A DNA stretch of 64,000 nucleotides, taken from Ostrinia nubilalis. Lineage: Eukaryota > Arthropoda > Insecta > Lepidoptera > Crambidae. The position numbers and the translations under genes were made by a program. The DNA lies in NCBI RefSeq assembly GCF_963855985.1, contig NC_087099.1:10136001-10200000 (forward strand), given 5' to 3'. The notes beneath the pieces are model-generated. The model was not told the origin of the DNA. It saw nothing but the letters and a program-made list of their open reading frames with translations, and made no database searches. Positions 12,373 to 25,457 of this stretch are shown here, piece by piece (position 1 is the stretch's first letter; each line of letters starts with the position of its first letter).

Positions 12373-14687
12373 AAAATATCAAACGTTTGACGTTACAACC
12401 AAAACTGCACTGAGAATGCACGTTTTTGCGCCCTAATACCTGTGATCATTGCATTAACTCTTCCCTATTGTTACGTAATTACCTTAACAGTTATACCTTT
12501 ACAATGAAACCTTTTTACAGCTTCGAACCCGGTATTGACACTCAATTTTCAATCCTATTCAAAAGACGTAAAGACCAACTTACTATTTAAGGACAGTGTG
12601 GCTGTGACAGGAAAATTATTACACCTTAAAGGGTTGAGCAATAGTGTGATGGTTTTATGGTTTTTCGTTGCGCAATTTTCTTTCATTGTGCACCATCAGG
12701 GTACTTTATTTAGAATGCGTCGTAAACGAAATTGATACTTGCACAAAATTATCTTGAGTTAGAGTTCAAAGACCTTCTTTCAGTTAGAATAGTTTCCGGA
12801 GTATGATAATACCAAAAATATGAAAAACCTTTAGAAGTCACATTTTTACAGAAACAAATTTCATGCAAATACCAACGAAAAGGTTGCATGAAGATTATAT
12901 TGCATATCTTACCATATTTTGGAGAGAAACTGTCTAGTGCCATTAGAAGGAAAGTGCCAATGTATGTGGGTTTCAGGGGCTTAACTCATTTTTCATTAAT
13001 ATAAGTAAGCATAAGACATACTTGAGTTTTCTCATCATCTATATCGCTAAACATTTTTTCATCAAGCATCAAACCCTCTCCAGCAGCGTATAAAGTTTGT
13101 TTAACCCGCAATTAACCGCCGGACTTAACAAATCGAACAAGTTGGACTGTACTGACAATAGCATTGTATTCTTCAACCCTTTCTCTCAAACCGAGAAATG
13201 GGCAATAAGGTGAAAACAATAAGTTCCTTGTTTTGTAACCTGGTGGACCAGGTAACGAGCTGGAGTCATTGATTGACGTGTAACGGGACTTGTACAAGTC
13301 CTTGGGAACGGCACTTGCTAATGTTTATAGGCAATGAAACGCAACCTTATGCAATTTTTGTTTTACCAAATTTTAGAAAAGATGAACAACTTACGACCTT
13401 AATAGAGTCGGAAGAGCTTTCTATCATAAATGAAATATTTTTAATTGTATGTCCACAGGAATGAAAAGGTTTTCGTTATTCGTTGGAAGAGAAATTAACA
13501 ACTGAAGTAATAAGCTAGTACATGAACTAATTACATGAATAAAGATAATAAATTACCTAATCAATTATGTCTGAATCAAGAGGTAAAAAGTTTTGTTTTT
13601 AGTATATCTGATAAGATCGGTATAGGTATAAAAACTAAAAATACCTACTAAGCAAGTGAGAATAGTGTTTTCATCTTTTTAATTTAAATATCGTTTTAGA
13701 CTCGTAAAAGTCAATTATTTGTAAATCCAATCTTATTAGCAAAGCAATTAAAATCTAGTTACATTTCGATAAGGTGTCATTTCATTTGTAAGATCTTATT
13801 TTCATTAATTTGGCGTTAGGTATACCTACCTGTTTTGAAATTTATTCGTTTAACTGTGACATGAAAAGTCATTACATCATTATTTTAAATATCATGTTAA
13901 TAAAACCTACATTGCAACAAAACCGCACTCAATGGTCCACTCCACGAGTGCACAAGAAAGGCTGCAGTGCGGGAGGAATGGCGACGGATTGTGAGACTTG
14001 CCACCGGACCTGGTGTGACGACCACGACCACTCTGGCAAGAGTGTAGCGACGAAGAAGAAGAAGAAAACCTACATTGTCACAAATTACTGTAGGTCTAAT
14101 ACTGATGTCACTTATGTCAGTGTAGTGCCTATGTAATCACTTTGGTGGGTTTTATTAGTATGTTTATAGCTTTATAACTGGCATACGTATGAACTATAAA
14201 GCCAAAGGCGTATTGAAGTTTGCAGTCACGTGGAGCATGCATTTAAAAATTAGCAGGTAACTTTTACATTCAGAGATTTCATGTCATTCATCATAGTCCC
14301 TGTAGCAAAAATTAAAATAAATGGACACCCAGACACACTACCTATTAAGTATAAAAATATGAAGGTTAATTAATAAAAAATAGAGCTTTTCAAGTTGTCC
14401 TAATCTTGTCTTGAGCCTCGTAGGTAAAAATAATAAGTACAAAAATATCAAAACAAATGTTTTTTTTTGTCAAAATTTCTCCCATCTCATGCAATTCAAT
14501 TTGCAAAACCCAAACTGCCGATAGCACCACCTAGACACCAAAACGCGAACTAGCTTCAAAATACAGTAGCTCCATCTGCAAGGGTGGTTGTTTGCGAGTC
14601 ACCCCTATCTGTGCGGAATGAGCCGGGGGCGACAATGAGGCGGCCGGTTACGTAACGCGGTCGCTATGCAATTGTTATAGAGACTAA
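12373..14687. other. 5' flanking DNA, no gene seen
   Basis: Non-coding by inspection. The frames at 12535-12735, 12749-12943 (minus), 13273-13464 and 13810-14136 show no domain. The only structured piece is a possible retrotransposon end near 14.0 kb, listed separately. Confidence 0.5.
13965..14070 (+). mobile_element. Possible non-LTR retrotransposon 3' end
   Basis: The plus strand reads VREEWRRIVRLATGPG-like residues before a stop, then a (GAA)n run. A basic tail followed by a simple repeat suggests the 3' end of a 5'-truncated non-LTR element. The match rests on general resemblance only. Confidence 0.35.
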
Positions 14688-14833
14688 CGCCTGTACTCAC
14701 AAACATTACTATGAGGACTCACAGTGCGCGTTGACGCACAGGGTGACACATGAACCAATCGCAGGGCTCTATTCAACGCTGTGCGTTCGATTTGCTGCTT
14801 TACTTAAGCAAGCATCGTTTGTGAATACGGGCG
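14688..14833. mobile_element. MITE family A, copy 1
   Basis: The ends are CGCCTGTACTCACAAAC at the left and the inverted GTTTGTGAATACGGGCG at the right, about 146 bp with no coding capacity. TAA is found on both sides (14685-14687 and 14834-14836), consistent with a 3-bp target-site duplication. Copy 2 abuts it in the same orientation. Other copies at 25.5, 42.1 and 58.5 kb are inverted relative to these two. Confidence 0.85.
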
Positions 14834-14836
14834 TAA

Positions 14837-14980
14837 CGCCTGTATTCACAAACATTACTATGAGGTCTCACAGTGCGCGTTGACGCACAGGGTGACATAT
14901 GAACCAATCACAGAGCTCTATTCAATTCTGTACGGTCGATTTGCTGCTTCACAAGCAAGCATCGTTTGTGAATACGGGCG
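14837..14980. mobile_element. MITE family A, copy 2 (tandem)
   Basis: A second copy starts immediately after the TAA that follows copy 1. It has the same orientation, the same termini and a very similar interior, with a small deletion near 14950. The head-to-tail arrangement sharing one TAA suggests insertion of one copy at the TAA flank of the other, or tandem duplication. Confidence 0.85.
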
Positions 14981-15836
14981 GAATCTCTAAAGAAACTAAA
15001 CTCTATAAACTTTTTGGGAAACCTATTGATTTTTGGTGTCTGAAACAGGTATGAGAATTACGTGGTCAACTTTAAGCATGCATGCATTGGTCTCTCATAT
15101 AGCATGGACTAATTTAAAAAGTGCGAAGACTGAATCCAAGGCAATGGGGGTGATACTTGTTTCAGGACGATGATTGAATAAAAGAGGGAGAATTTCTCTC
15201 TATGAAAATCATCTCAGAAAAATATATACTGATGTTTCCCGTCGCATAATCTCAATAACCTAACCTGCAATAGGTACTTTCATGTTTAATTTTGAAGCGT
15301 TGTTTGTGGCGATTCGTAGTTCAGAAAAAACTCTATCTAGTTTCGACGTAAGTACTTCCTTAAGCATAAAGTAATTTCTTTAAGAACCGTTCATTTTATA
15401 TGTTGTTAGAGAACAATTTTATTATAACATCGAATATAAATAACAACTTTATAGTGCCTTATAACCTCAAATTGCCAGTATAATAATGAAATTGAGAAAA
15501 TCGCACTTGCGTAAACGCTGAAATTCATACCTCTTAATAAACGTCAAGTTAGCGCTTAAACGTCAAAGTAATACTGATTATTAGACATTTTACAATGACT
15601 GCTTAAAATAAATCAGTTCATAAGCCTTACATTGTATAGCAAATGTCCTTGTTAGATAGGCCGTACGATTGCAAATGTGTTACAAAGTTGCAAATTACAG
15701 TTTAAAGTGACGTAATTGCGAATTGCACTGGTGTAACGAGCATGTCACGTGTTTATGTCGGTTACGACAAATAGCTGCATATTATTGGGTTCTTTTAGTG
15801 ATAATATGATTGGCAGTTTTAATGCTGTATTTTTAA
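14981..15836. other. Flanking DNA, nothing recognised
   Basis: AT-rich spacer between MITE copies and the piggyBac-like element. No reading frame, repeat or regulatory cluster stands out. Confidence 0.5.
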
Positions 15837-16591
15837 CCTTCAAGCGGGCGCGCGGTCTTTTGTAACGGCAGCGGTCGCGCGTAAACGAAAAGACCTATAG
15901 GGTCTAGTAGAGAAATAAAGCACTTATTTTCCAATAATCATTTATTATTTTGTACGCAGATATATTATGATTGTATTAAAGTCGTAAGTAATTTGAATTA
16001 AGTTAAAGAAACAATTATTTCATCAATTAACATAACGCAAATATTATTTGGATCAAAAACCAATTTTGGAACACAAAATCTTTTAAAATACCTCAGAATA
16101 GTTCATATTACCTGGGAAAAAAGATAAAAATGGGAAAATAATGATAAAACATAATTTTATAATTTTGGTTCAGTTTAGCTTGGTTTCTGAGCTCCGATTC
16201 ACTCTCTTTTTCATTTTTACTTAGTAATGCCTCTGTTATTTCACTTTGTACTAGCAGTCTACGACTTATTAAATAAGAAAAAACAGTATTGCAAGCTTAA
16301 TTCAATAATATTGAGTGATAGCCGAAGAAATGTTATATCGCATAGAGAGTCGCGCGTAACCTTTTCGACGTCAGGCGCGTGGCGTGCTTTCGACGCCGGC
16401 GCCGCGACTAAAACAATAGCAAGCCATGGGGTGGGAAAAGCGCGGAGAGCTGAGGTAAACTCTTTATTTCACTCACAATGAGCAAGCGACAGGCTACTGA
16501 AAATGAAAAATATGTGTAACAAGTTAAAAAAAAGTTATGAACGAAAATGTGTTAGGCGCGGTCGATTCGACGCCGCGCGCCCGCTTGAAGG
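15837..16591. mobile_element. piggyBac-like non-autonomous element
   Basis: CCTTCAAGCGGGCGCGCGG at the left end is mirrored exactly by CCGCGCGCCCGCTTGAAGG at the right, a 19-bp perfect TIR. Both ends are flanked by TTAA (15833-15836 and 16592-16595). TTAA duplication and CC-starting TIRs are the hallmark of the piggyBac superfamily. The 755-bp interior has no transposase; the frame at 16227-16481 shows no known domain. GTCGCGCGTAA recurs near both ends as a possible subterminal motif. Confidence 0.85.
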
Positions 16592-16844
16592 TTAATTAAA
16601 ACTGCGTTTATCAACAATTCTACTTTGAATCATCGTTTTAGATTACAAAGAACTGCAAGTATTGAATAGCCTTTTTTACATAAAGCGTTTGCCTTCATCC
16701 TTAGATAGTATCTTTGCAATGTATCAGTCTTTCGAGAAGGTGAATCTAAAACCTGAAACTTGATATGACATAATAATTCAATTTTCTACATCGAATCATA
16801 CAATTCGTTCCTTTCAATCAAAATACGCCCAATGTTATTAGGCT

Positions 16845-16978
16845 ATATACAACAACGATCAGTCCAGCCTGCTCGCATCCAAGACCTTCACCAGATAGAC
16901 AGATGGCCGTTAAGACAAAACAGTTCTAGAATGGCACCCACGGTCCGGAAGACGTAGAGTGTGCATGCCTCCAACTCA
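16845..16978. mobile_element. RTE-type fragment with internal inversion
   Basis: The plus strand from about 16906 to 16978 resembles the conserved stretch before the WTDDL motif (words such as CGGTCCGGAAGACG and CCTCCAACTCAGTGGAC). The stretch that should follow it (DDLVKV...) is found immediately upstream on the minus strand, at 16845-16905. A 5' inversion during target-primed insertion, or a later rearrangement, would explain this. It is heavily decayed. Confidence 0.5.
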
Positions 16979-19900
16979 GTGGACTCTGTCGTATGATACA
17001 ACTTTCACTGTTGGCTTAAACGCATTAAATGACACAAGGAAATTATATTTCATCCAAACACAAAAGACATGACACGTAATTGACACCTTTTCTGCACGAC
17101 GTGTTAGTATCGAGATCGTAAAATCGGAGAATGTAATTAACTCCAACACTGCTGAATCAATTAAAAACTTAAACATAAATTAACTATTTCCTAAATCAAT
17201 AAATATGTAACATAATATAGAGTCTGTTACGATCTAAAATAGGTCGTGTTTAGTAGAAAGGTCTGGTAGTAAATCGTGTTAGTTATTTGACTAATTATAC
17301 TGTTTTTGAAAGCAGTAAAACCTGATTAATGAGTTAAAATTCGTGATTGTAGCTTACGCTAATGCATATCGTATAACGTTAGCCGTATTTATTTGTCTCT
17401 AAACCAAAGGAACAAATTGTACTTACCTACTGAATAAAAACAAGGTTTTAACAGACAAAATTCTGACTAATAAAATACCGGAAACTTCGACAGGTAAATA
17501 TTAAAAATGTTTGGCTAAATGATTTCGCGCAAAAAAACTTCCACAATATCGTCACTAAGTAGGTAATTTTACACCTTCAATTCATTTAGGGACCGAATAA
17601 ATTACATTAAAACTGTAGTATACAAAACTACGTGCAACTAATGTCGTGTTGTTCAGTAATAAATTGCCGTAATTGAGCCACTTTTGATTGTAACTCGCAC
17701 CGTTTGAATAAAGGAAAAAATTGTGCGCGCACCAATATTGCGTGACTTAAATAAATACTCTGTTTATATACGCACTTATATTTATATAATATAGGAACAC
17801 GTGTTCGCGAGGAAACGGGCGATACGCGTCGAATGACAATAGGATTTCCCTTCCGAGCTGGAAAATTTACGTGATAAACATTCTAAATCGTTGCGTGTGA
17901 AAAAATTGAGGTCCAAAAATAAAGTGGCTGTGGTAGGTATCATTATGGAGTCTTATGGCGGGGTCGTAAATCAGTGGAGAACGTGAGGATGGGTTCATTA
18001 TCTAGGGGGTTACGTTCCGGCGTACGGGATTCGCGGAATGAGTAATGGGGATAAAAGAATTTGCATTTTTGCCGAGCGATTCTTGCTGGAATAACTTACT
18101 TGTCTGGGTTTTTAATTTGATTTTAGAATCGTTCTGTCGTTTTGCTGTAAATATTAATAAGACATACAAGGTCCTAGACATGAATATTGATTTACTTATA
18201 AAAAAAATCAAAAAAAAATTAACCCTGCAAATCATATTGCATGTATTGGTACAAAAAATACTTTCATAATGGATGAAAAGCATCAGTATGCTGGCAGGTG
18301 ATGCGACCAAAATCAAAACTAGACTCTACATTTAGTTACAGACTTGCTCGCTAGGGATCGATAGTTTAACCCTTTCTGTTCGCGAGTTGCATTTTGCAAA
18401 ACGCAACTGTCCTTGCACCGCAAGCACGTACGTGCCCTTTCAGAAATTTTGTGCGTGCACCCCTCGAGAGATGGCGCTAGGCGCTACCGTAGATTTATTT
18501 CATTCAAGGGTAATTTTGAATATTCGCTTTAATATTAGCTCATAATAAAACTTTCATAATTTTTATTTCAAATTCTAAAGTTAAAGCCAAATCAATAAAG
18601 ACTTAAAAATAAATTTGATTCATATTATTTGGGTCTCTTTTTACAGCAAGTCCCTGAGATAATAATGTCACGATTCACCCACAGATGTCACTATCACAGC
18701 AGCTCAGATTCTTGCTACAAAAATAATCTCATCCAGAAAATATTTTTAGCGCATTTTTGTGGATACGTAAAGTCGATATTATCATGACATTTACATGACA
18801 TTAAATTGTCCATTTCAGCAACCAAGAAATGTCCGCCATTCATTTGTGTGGTATTTTATCAAGCATTAGAATACAGGAACATAATTTTATTACAGTTTTA
18901 GCTAAGAGTCTGTTGACAGAAGTATGCATAAATTGTTATAGTTAAAGTTTTATTTGCATAATTGGCCGACGAGATGAAATATTAGAACAACTTTGAAGCG
19001 AGTGACCATTTTTGGGTTGATTACGTCTTAAACGTCTAGATTGGCGCGTTTACAACAATAATTTTAAATAATGAGATATAAATTGCAGAAGTTTCATTCA
19101 GTTTGAAAATGTAGAGACCGTTAAATTTTGGTTATTAAATAAAATGTGATTTCATTGTGAAGCTTATAGTTAAGTATTTATTTTGATATTTTCTATCTTT
19201 GCAATAAGTTTCTAATTTTATTGTTTCTTTATTTGCAAAAGGGGTTGATACCAGAGGCATAACAAATATACAAAATACAATAATTAGCATTAACCAAAAT
19301 ATATTTTCAGTAAACCTGAAATATGCCATTGATACACCAAAAGCGAAAAAATCTATCATGTCGCGGTTTTGGCGAAAATACCGACTTCCTTCACAATTTC
19401 AGATCATTCCCGCGTAACGTTTTATAAAAGTAACAAACAAAATTTCCCGTAACACCCTCTGATCGCGACCGCTAAATAAGAAATACCTATACCGTCTTAC
19501 GCTCGCGACGTCGCTTTCATACAAAAGGGGCATTTTTCTCAACAAAAGAAGAAAAATGACTTATACACTCTGTTACCGTGTAAATGTCGCGTAAAAGTAT
19601 TGAGAGCAAAAGTCGCTAAATTTGAGGCGCTCGTGGCGGCTTTGAGGAAAGCCCGATGCTGTGGTTATAGCCTTTGAGGACCGGAGGGAGCCTCTATAGC
19701 CTCTATAGGCAGTTTACACGCTCTACCGCCGCTAACCTCCGCCCAAGTGTAATAACATGCCGCCTGCTCTCTGTTTCAATTTGGGAACAAATTGAAATTG
19801 TTTTTATTTGAATAATATTGCGGCCGGATTCAGACCGCCGGTTATTGTGTGATTTACACGGTTTTGAGCGAATTGGCATTGTTTTATCTGTGGTTATGTA

Positions 19901-20574
19901 TACTTTGATATTCAGTCGCTGCTGTAACAGCTCGGATTGTTTTGGGACTCGTCAATGGAGAGATAGTTTGAACAATGTTATTGCACTATTTGTATGAAAT
20001 TACATTAACTTGTATTAAAATGCAATCACTGATCAATTATTTTTGCTGTTGGCTGCATTTTAGAAAATACATCAAAATTGTAGTTTGATTGAAAACTATC
20101 ACCTATAACTTACATATTAAGTGAATACAAATAAAAAACACAATAACATTTAAACAAAAAACTGAAAACATACTATCCGAAAAGTGTATTTATTCATTTA
20201 AAGTTTTCAACTTCTCCGCTGTAAAAGAAAATCTAAAATACGTGTGTATGGATACAAAATTACCACAAGACAATTTAGCTAAGTGAGTACTACGTTGTTA
20301 TAAGACAAAGTAAAAATGGGAGGAGACATTCCAACTTATTGAAACTCATTGACTATAGAGGTTTTCTTTATAAAATAAGAAAAGAAAACGCCAGAACTTT
20401 GGTAAATTATGACCTCCTGATACATACTTTTGCCATAATATTAGCACACTCGTATGTTACTTGTAACTGTAGTTATTTGAAGTATTTACGCTAGTTTTCT
20501 TGCGAAAATTCTCGTAGATTTTACAAAGTGTAATTTGGCGAGTAACTTTAATTGTAATGTTTGACCTTTTGAGG
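16979..20574. other. 5' flanking DNA, no gene seen
   Basis: Mostly AT-rich sequence. Frames at 16976-17176 (minus), 18002-18316 (minus), 18045-18269 and 19135-19359 (minus) have no recognisable domain, and opposing frames overlap near 18.1 kb. GC-richer patches lie at about 18370-18490 and 19480-19760 without clear identity. Confidence 0.5.
18469..18479 (+). promoter_or_regulatory. CTCF-like core motif
   Basis: AGATGGCGCTA fits the 11-base core of the CTCF consensus (AGRKGGCRSYR) completely, but the bases before it do not match the upstream half. CTCF marks domain boundaries in insect bithorax complexes. This is a single motif read by eye. Confidence 0.3.
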
Positions 20575-20690
20575 TCGTAGAGCGTCTTAAATTATTGGTC
20601 TTGAGGGACGAGTACTGGACAACAACAGCCGATGTGGTTGCCAGTTCGATTCCCACTGGGAGCAAATGTTTTATTACATTTAATAATTAT
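20575..20690 (+). mobile_element. Possible tRNA-derived SINE fragment
   Basis: The stretch contains GTTCGATTCCCACTGGGAGCA, resembling a tRNA B box and the pairing arm around it, preceded by GACAACAACAGCCGATGTGG. It cannot fold into a complete tRNA and continues into AT-rich sequence. A decayed tRNA-related SINE is the best reading. Boundaries are uncertain. Confidence 0.4.
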
Positions 20691-20749
20691 GTAAGTATTT
20701 ATTTTTAGCACAAACTCTATATGGGGTAATTAGGACGATAGAATTTATA

Positions 20750-20916
20750 AGGCTGGGTTGCACCAGCTTACTTTTTTTTTTATGCTAGACAAGGCAGGTA
20801 TTTGACCGCAATCGCAGTATTTGACTTTAACTTTGACAAAAATCTGTCAAACCCCTTACAAAAAACACCGGTTATCGTCATAGTTACGGTCAAAGTTAGG
20901 TGGTGCAACTCAGCCT
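20750..20916. mobile_element. MITE family B, copy 1
   Basis: AGGCTGGGTTGCACCA at the left is mirrored by TGGTGCAACTCAGCCT at the right. The interior carries a TTAACTTTGACAAA block and AACACCGGTTAT, both shared with copies at 34.1 and 46.3 kb. It has no coding capacity. Confidence 0.8.
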
Positions 20917-22816
20917 AAATCGTATCGTATGTATTTAACAGAGTGACTATGTGATATCGAAACACTGTGATAATCCAGATTTTTCAATTTTCAAAACCAT
21001 TTCCAGAAGATGAACATGAAAATGAATGTTTTGAATGGTTTTTTTAAGGTGAGATCAAATCCGAAAAGACCTGGTTCTGCTAGATCTATGACTATTAGAC
21101 ATCGACTGTGAAACCCTATCGAAACACGTCTGAGCATCGCCATAACATCGTCAATAATGCAAAAATTATAACATTATGAAAATTGATCATTGTTACGCAA
21201 TTCCAGGGGTTGCATCCTTTCGGGGCGGGGGCGGGGGCGCTGGAAAAATTGCGCATAAATATTGTAGCTGCCAGTTACACGTGCGCCCGGGACTGCGCGG
21301 GACAGTGTGGATATGACAAGAAAAAAAACAGATTTTTTACGATACGATACGATAGTGCCGACCCAGCCAGGACGAGGCCTCTCCCGGTCAAACCGGTATA
21401 CCAGGGGGCATGATTTTAAGGAATGGAAAAAAAAGTTTTTTTTTTTTAATATTAAAAAAAACATTAAATGTTTGCAAATTTATTTGTTTTGGAAACTATC
21501 TATCTCAGTGTGGTATTTAGGAGGTAGGTAATTTGTAAACTCGCAAAATAATGAGAATTAATTTCCTAATTTAATGTATGCCTAAGTAGTATCAAATTAC
21601 CTACGTACCTACTTTATATCGTTATATTATAAAGAAAAAAATTGCATCCAATAAAAAAATATTACATTAATGAACCACGTAAAGTAATCGGTTTGAAAAT
21701 TAACTAAACTAATTAAGAGAAAGCATAGAAACGTAATCGATAAAGATTGTATCGATAGAGGATATGACGGCTTATGCAAAATTTAATATAACGCCGCGAT
21801 AAAATTATTTCGTGCCAGCTCAGCTGCATGATCTCTTTTATTTCAATACAGAGATATCTAATCTCTCCCGAGTAGAACATGTCCTAAGTACATAATCTTA
21901 TTCTCACATGACTTTCTACTTTATGTTTATGTTATCAATTTTGTATAAAAGGCGCGTTAGTTCATGAAACTGTTTTGATTTACTCTCACTCTAGCAAGTG
22001 CTCTACAATAAATTTTTAAAGAGGCATTTTATAGATTTTACACGATAAGATTTTACACGACACGATATTATATTGTCATCTAAGAGCTGATTTTTCAATC
22101 GTCAGATATCTTTTATATGAAGAATAAACTTGTCATTTTGAAATATTTCCCATATTGAAACAATATTATCAATGTGGCATTTATCTTCATTAATAGTTAT
22201 TCGACGATTAAAAAATCAGACTTAAAATCATCGATAAGAATTTATCACGGCGTGCCCGGTCAAAACTATCCCATCTCAAATATTTCAATATTCCGGTATA
22301 TCCACACTAACATACCGCCGCGAGCGGTGCGGGCCCTCTTTCTTTTCTTGTAGCAAATTTCGCAACAATCTCACTTATTATGCCACACAAATTTCCGCGC
22401 CGCCCGCCCTAGACGTGAAATTAAAATTTCCCACTTACCCCCCTGCGATACGGCTGGAATTGCTAAATAAATATTGCTACTTACCGACCTGCTCCCATGC
22501 ATATTTACCCACTCCAAAAATATGGACTACCCTGATATTTATTGAGATTTACAGACCATATCCGCGCTTCATCCCGGCTACTTGGGTGATCTTTCGATAT
22601 TCAATAACATATTTTACATCAAGGCAGATTCAGATACAGAAGAACGTTTATCTAATAGAAAAGAAAATTTACTCATGTTTCTAATTCTTACGAAAATAAA
22701 TTTAATTACTAACGAAATTAATAAACAAAGGAAAATCTGAAAAAAGACAGTTTAGCCCGTAATGTTAATTAGTTTTAAAATTTTATCAGATTTTAGACCA
22801 CTTTGAGTTAATAACA
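20917..22816. other. 5' flanking DNA, no gene seen
   Basis: Overlapping frames on both strands at 21174-21531 arise from a GC-rich patch (GGGGCGGGGGCGGGGGCGC near 21225) and do not resemble known proteins. A short TACGA microsatellite lies near 21340. The frame at 22415-22684 has no domain. Nothing else is recognised. Confidence 0.5.
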
Positions 22817-22983
22817 ATGGCAAGCGACCAAGCACCGGAAGAAGAAGTAGTAGGTATAGGTAGGCCCCCTACTCGGTGTACCGATGATCTTGTGAAGGTC
22901 ACGGAAGCGCCTGGATGCGGACAGTAGACTGATCGTTGCAGAAATCCTTGAAGGAAGCCTTTTTCCAGCAGTGGACGTGTTTT
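22817..22983 (+). mobile_element. RTE-type retrotransposon 3' tail, truncated
   Basis: The plus strand reads GRPPTRCTDDLVKV, then frameshifted equivalents of the family's C-terminal end, finishing near CCAGCAGTGGACGTGTTTTAG. It is the same clade as the 16.8-kb fragment. Only the last 160 bp or so remain. Confidence 0.65.
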
Positions 22984-25457
22984 AGTTAACTTTTATTTTC
23001 ATATTCTAGCATTTTAGTTATGATTTTGGTATTGTTTCTTTATTTTAATGTAAAGTAATACTTAACTAATTACAGTTTCGTTTGTTTCAGGTGCTCAATG
23101 GAAATGAGGTATGTTCGTATTTATTATGAACTTTAAACTATGGTGGCGGGACTTCCATTGATATGAAGAAAAGATAATACAAATAACTATGAGCTTTCTC
23201 TATTGCAGTTATTAATAAATCATGCTACCTATTTCACCAATATCATACCTAATACAAGCTAAGTATGTATTTATTAAAAAAATATATGTTTTTATACTTA
23301 TTTAGTCAATAAAAATAAATGAGACAGTGAAGTGAAAAGATCACATGAATTAAAAATATTAAATTACCTTTACATCATCATTCTTTCAGTCTGTACAAAA
23401 TAGACATGTCGATTTGACATACTTTAGATAAATCAACAATCGAACTTAAGCAACTTTTTCAATGATACCTACTTTAAAAAATATTGTACCTGTGTGGTGG
23501 CATCTCTACATAAGTATGCATTTACTACAGATACTACAAAGGTATACATAAAAAAGCGAAAATATGCGTTTTAGAAAATAGAAAACGTTTAACTAACATC
23601 AAGTTCACATCGCAAAATTAGATGCGTCATTGTTCTTGCATCTGTTAGCCCATAGAAATTGGTAATTCTGAAAAACTTAGCAATCATAGATAGATTATTT
23701 AAACCACCAGATACATAGTTTGGTGATAAAGTTTTTTGGTTTTATTAGTAGGACAAATAGGCTACTTGACATACTTTTTATGAGCTTTTCACCAGTCCAT
23801 TGACATACTTTTTATGAGCTGTCAAACGTGACTATCCCATAGATTTTGTATGGAAAACCGAACTATGACATCAACATTCATGAACCAGTTTACAAACAGT
23901 TCATTGATTTAAAAGGTACTTTGGTACCAAAATCAAATTACATACTGAAAATCTGTTTTTAGAGCTTTTAAATGTGTTTTTAAAGAAAAGTGTTTCGCAT
24001 AAACCCTAGTGTCAGTTTCTATTGGCGCACAAATCGGTATTTTTGTCTAATCCAAATCTACATCTCTGTCGGCGTGGCGGAGTAAATTATTAACCTGCCA
24101 TTCAAAACAAAATGTCATGACACCTTCGACTCATGTCAACGCTCTGGAAACTGTACAATAGGTGTCAATTTATTTACATTGTTGTGGTAACTAAACTTCA
24201 CATCTTACTATTGATAACTCTTGTGACTTTATTCTTTTTGAAAGGCACCTTGTCTAGTCGACTAAGAAATCACGTGCGTTTCTCTAGATCCAAAGTGTAG
24301 TGGTTAATACATTTCTTTTAAATCAGGACTGTTTAACAGGAAGTAAAAAAGTTTTGATATTAGATTCTTAATACGTCCTGAAAACAATAATATGACATAA
24401 TTTACCTACGTGGGTATGACGAATTATTGACTTAACGTAATCTACCTTTAATTGATTTTTTATGTTATACTGATGAATGACGTAATAGTGATTCATGATG
24501 TCCAATGGCCATCATTGAAGTAATTTAAAGATCAATAAAATTAATTACAGTTTTAAGTCGACAGTAGTGGTCTAATATAATTTACCAGATGAACACCGAA
24601 CAGTGCGATGAGTCAAACTAAACTCTTTACGTTAAAACACTGCTAAAATAATCAGCTTAGGGCCTGTTTCCACTGTCTTAGACGTGCTGAAAACATTGAC
24701 GTTCCTGAAGAATGAAAATCGTGAAAAAAAGTGTCATAGATAGTAAATTAAAATGAATAACCTTGCAATGGTTTTTAATTATTTTACAAAGAAAAAAACC
24801 TGAAATAACATTTGCATGATTTCTGTCCATACGAGTCTTTCGTCGATTGTAGGTACCCTTTTTTAACTGGGCCCAGGGTTTCAATGGACAGATAGACTTT
24901 TGAAATATTTTTCTTCCGCTAACTGGACACTCCGTCAATGTGCATAAAAGAAGTATTTGTTTAAAGGAATTTAAATAGGTGTGGTTTATGCACAACATTA
25001 TTGTAACAACACTCACTGAACCACCTACTATTATACCAATCTTACCCAACATCTCTCGTCTCCATAGAAATAAGACTCAAAACTCCGTTTAGACGGTCTC
25101 GTAGTGTGACTGCAGCCTTAACTTCTCACGTCACAACTCGTAGTTACCTTAATCGACGAATACGCCTTTACAGCCATGCAAATAAGAGCCAACTAAAAAC
25201 GTGTGGTTAGCTTACACCTATTGAGACAAAGCAAGTTTATATCGAATTTTAAAGCGCCCGATCCATAAACTGGTCGTTAAATCTCCTTGGATAGTTGTAA
25301 ATTTTGTGGGAACTCTTACGAGGCTGCTAACTCCACCCACCAGAGAGCTGTAGGCCTTTGTGTAACCCCAATGGGACTACATGGTAAATATTACACGTAG
25401 TTAATAAGCAGCCTTAATTTACTTATGGCGCGAAAGCCTTCAGACTTTAAGTCCTAA
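22984..25457. other. 5' flanking DNA, no gene seen
   Basis: AT-rich and non-coding by inspection. The 124-codon minus-strand frame at 24678-25052 has no domain and no neighbour support. The only structure is a 21-bp duplication near 23.8 kb. Confidence 0.5.
23766..23820. repeat. 21-bp direct duplication, 34-bp period
   Basis: The same 21 bases (TTGACATACT...GAGCT) occur at 23766-23786 and 23800-23820 without mismatch. This is a local tandem duplication. Confidence 0.75.

Noticed and set aside
20620..20660. tRNA gene suggested by a GTTCGATTCC B-box-like word
   Set aside because: No full cloverleaf can be drawn; it is better explained as a SINE remnant.
21200..21531. Overlapping 74-96-codon frames on both strands as a gene
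   Set aside because: Frames overlap on three reading frames over a GC-rich patch without domain or start context.
24678..25052. 124-codon minus-strand frame as a possible gene
   Set aside because: No domain, a composition like its surroundings, and no supporting splice or context signals.
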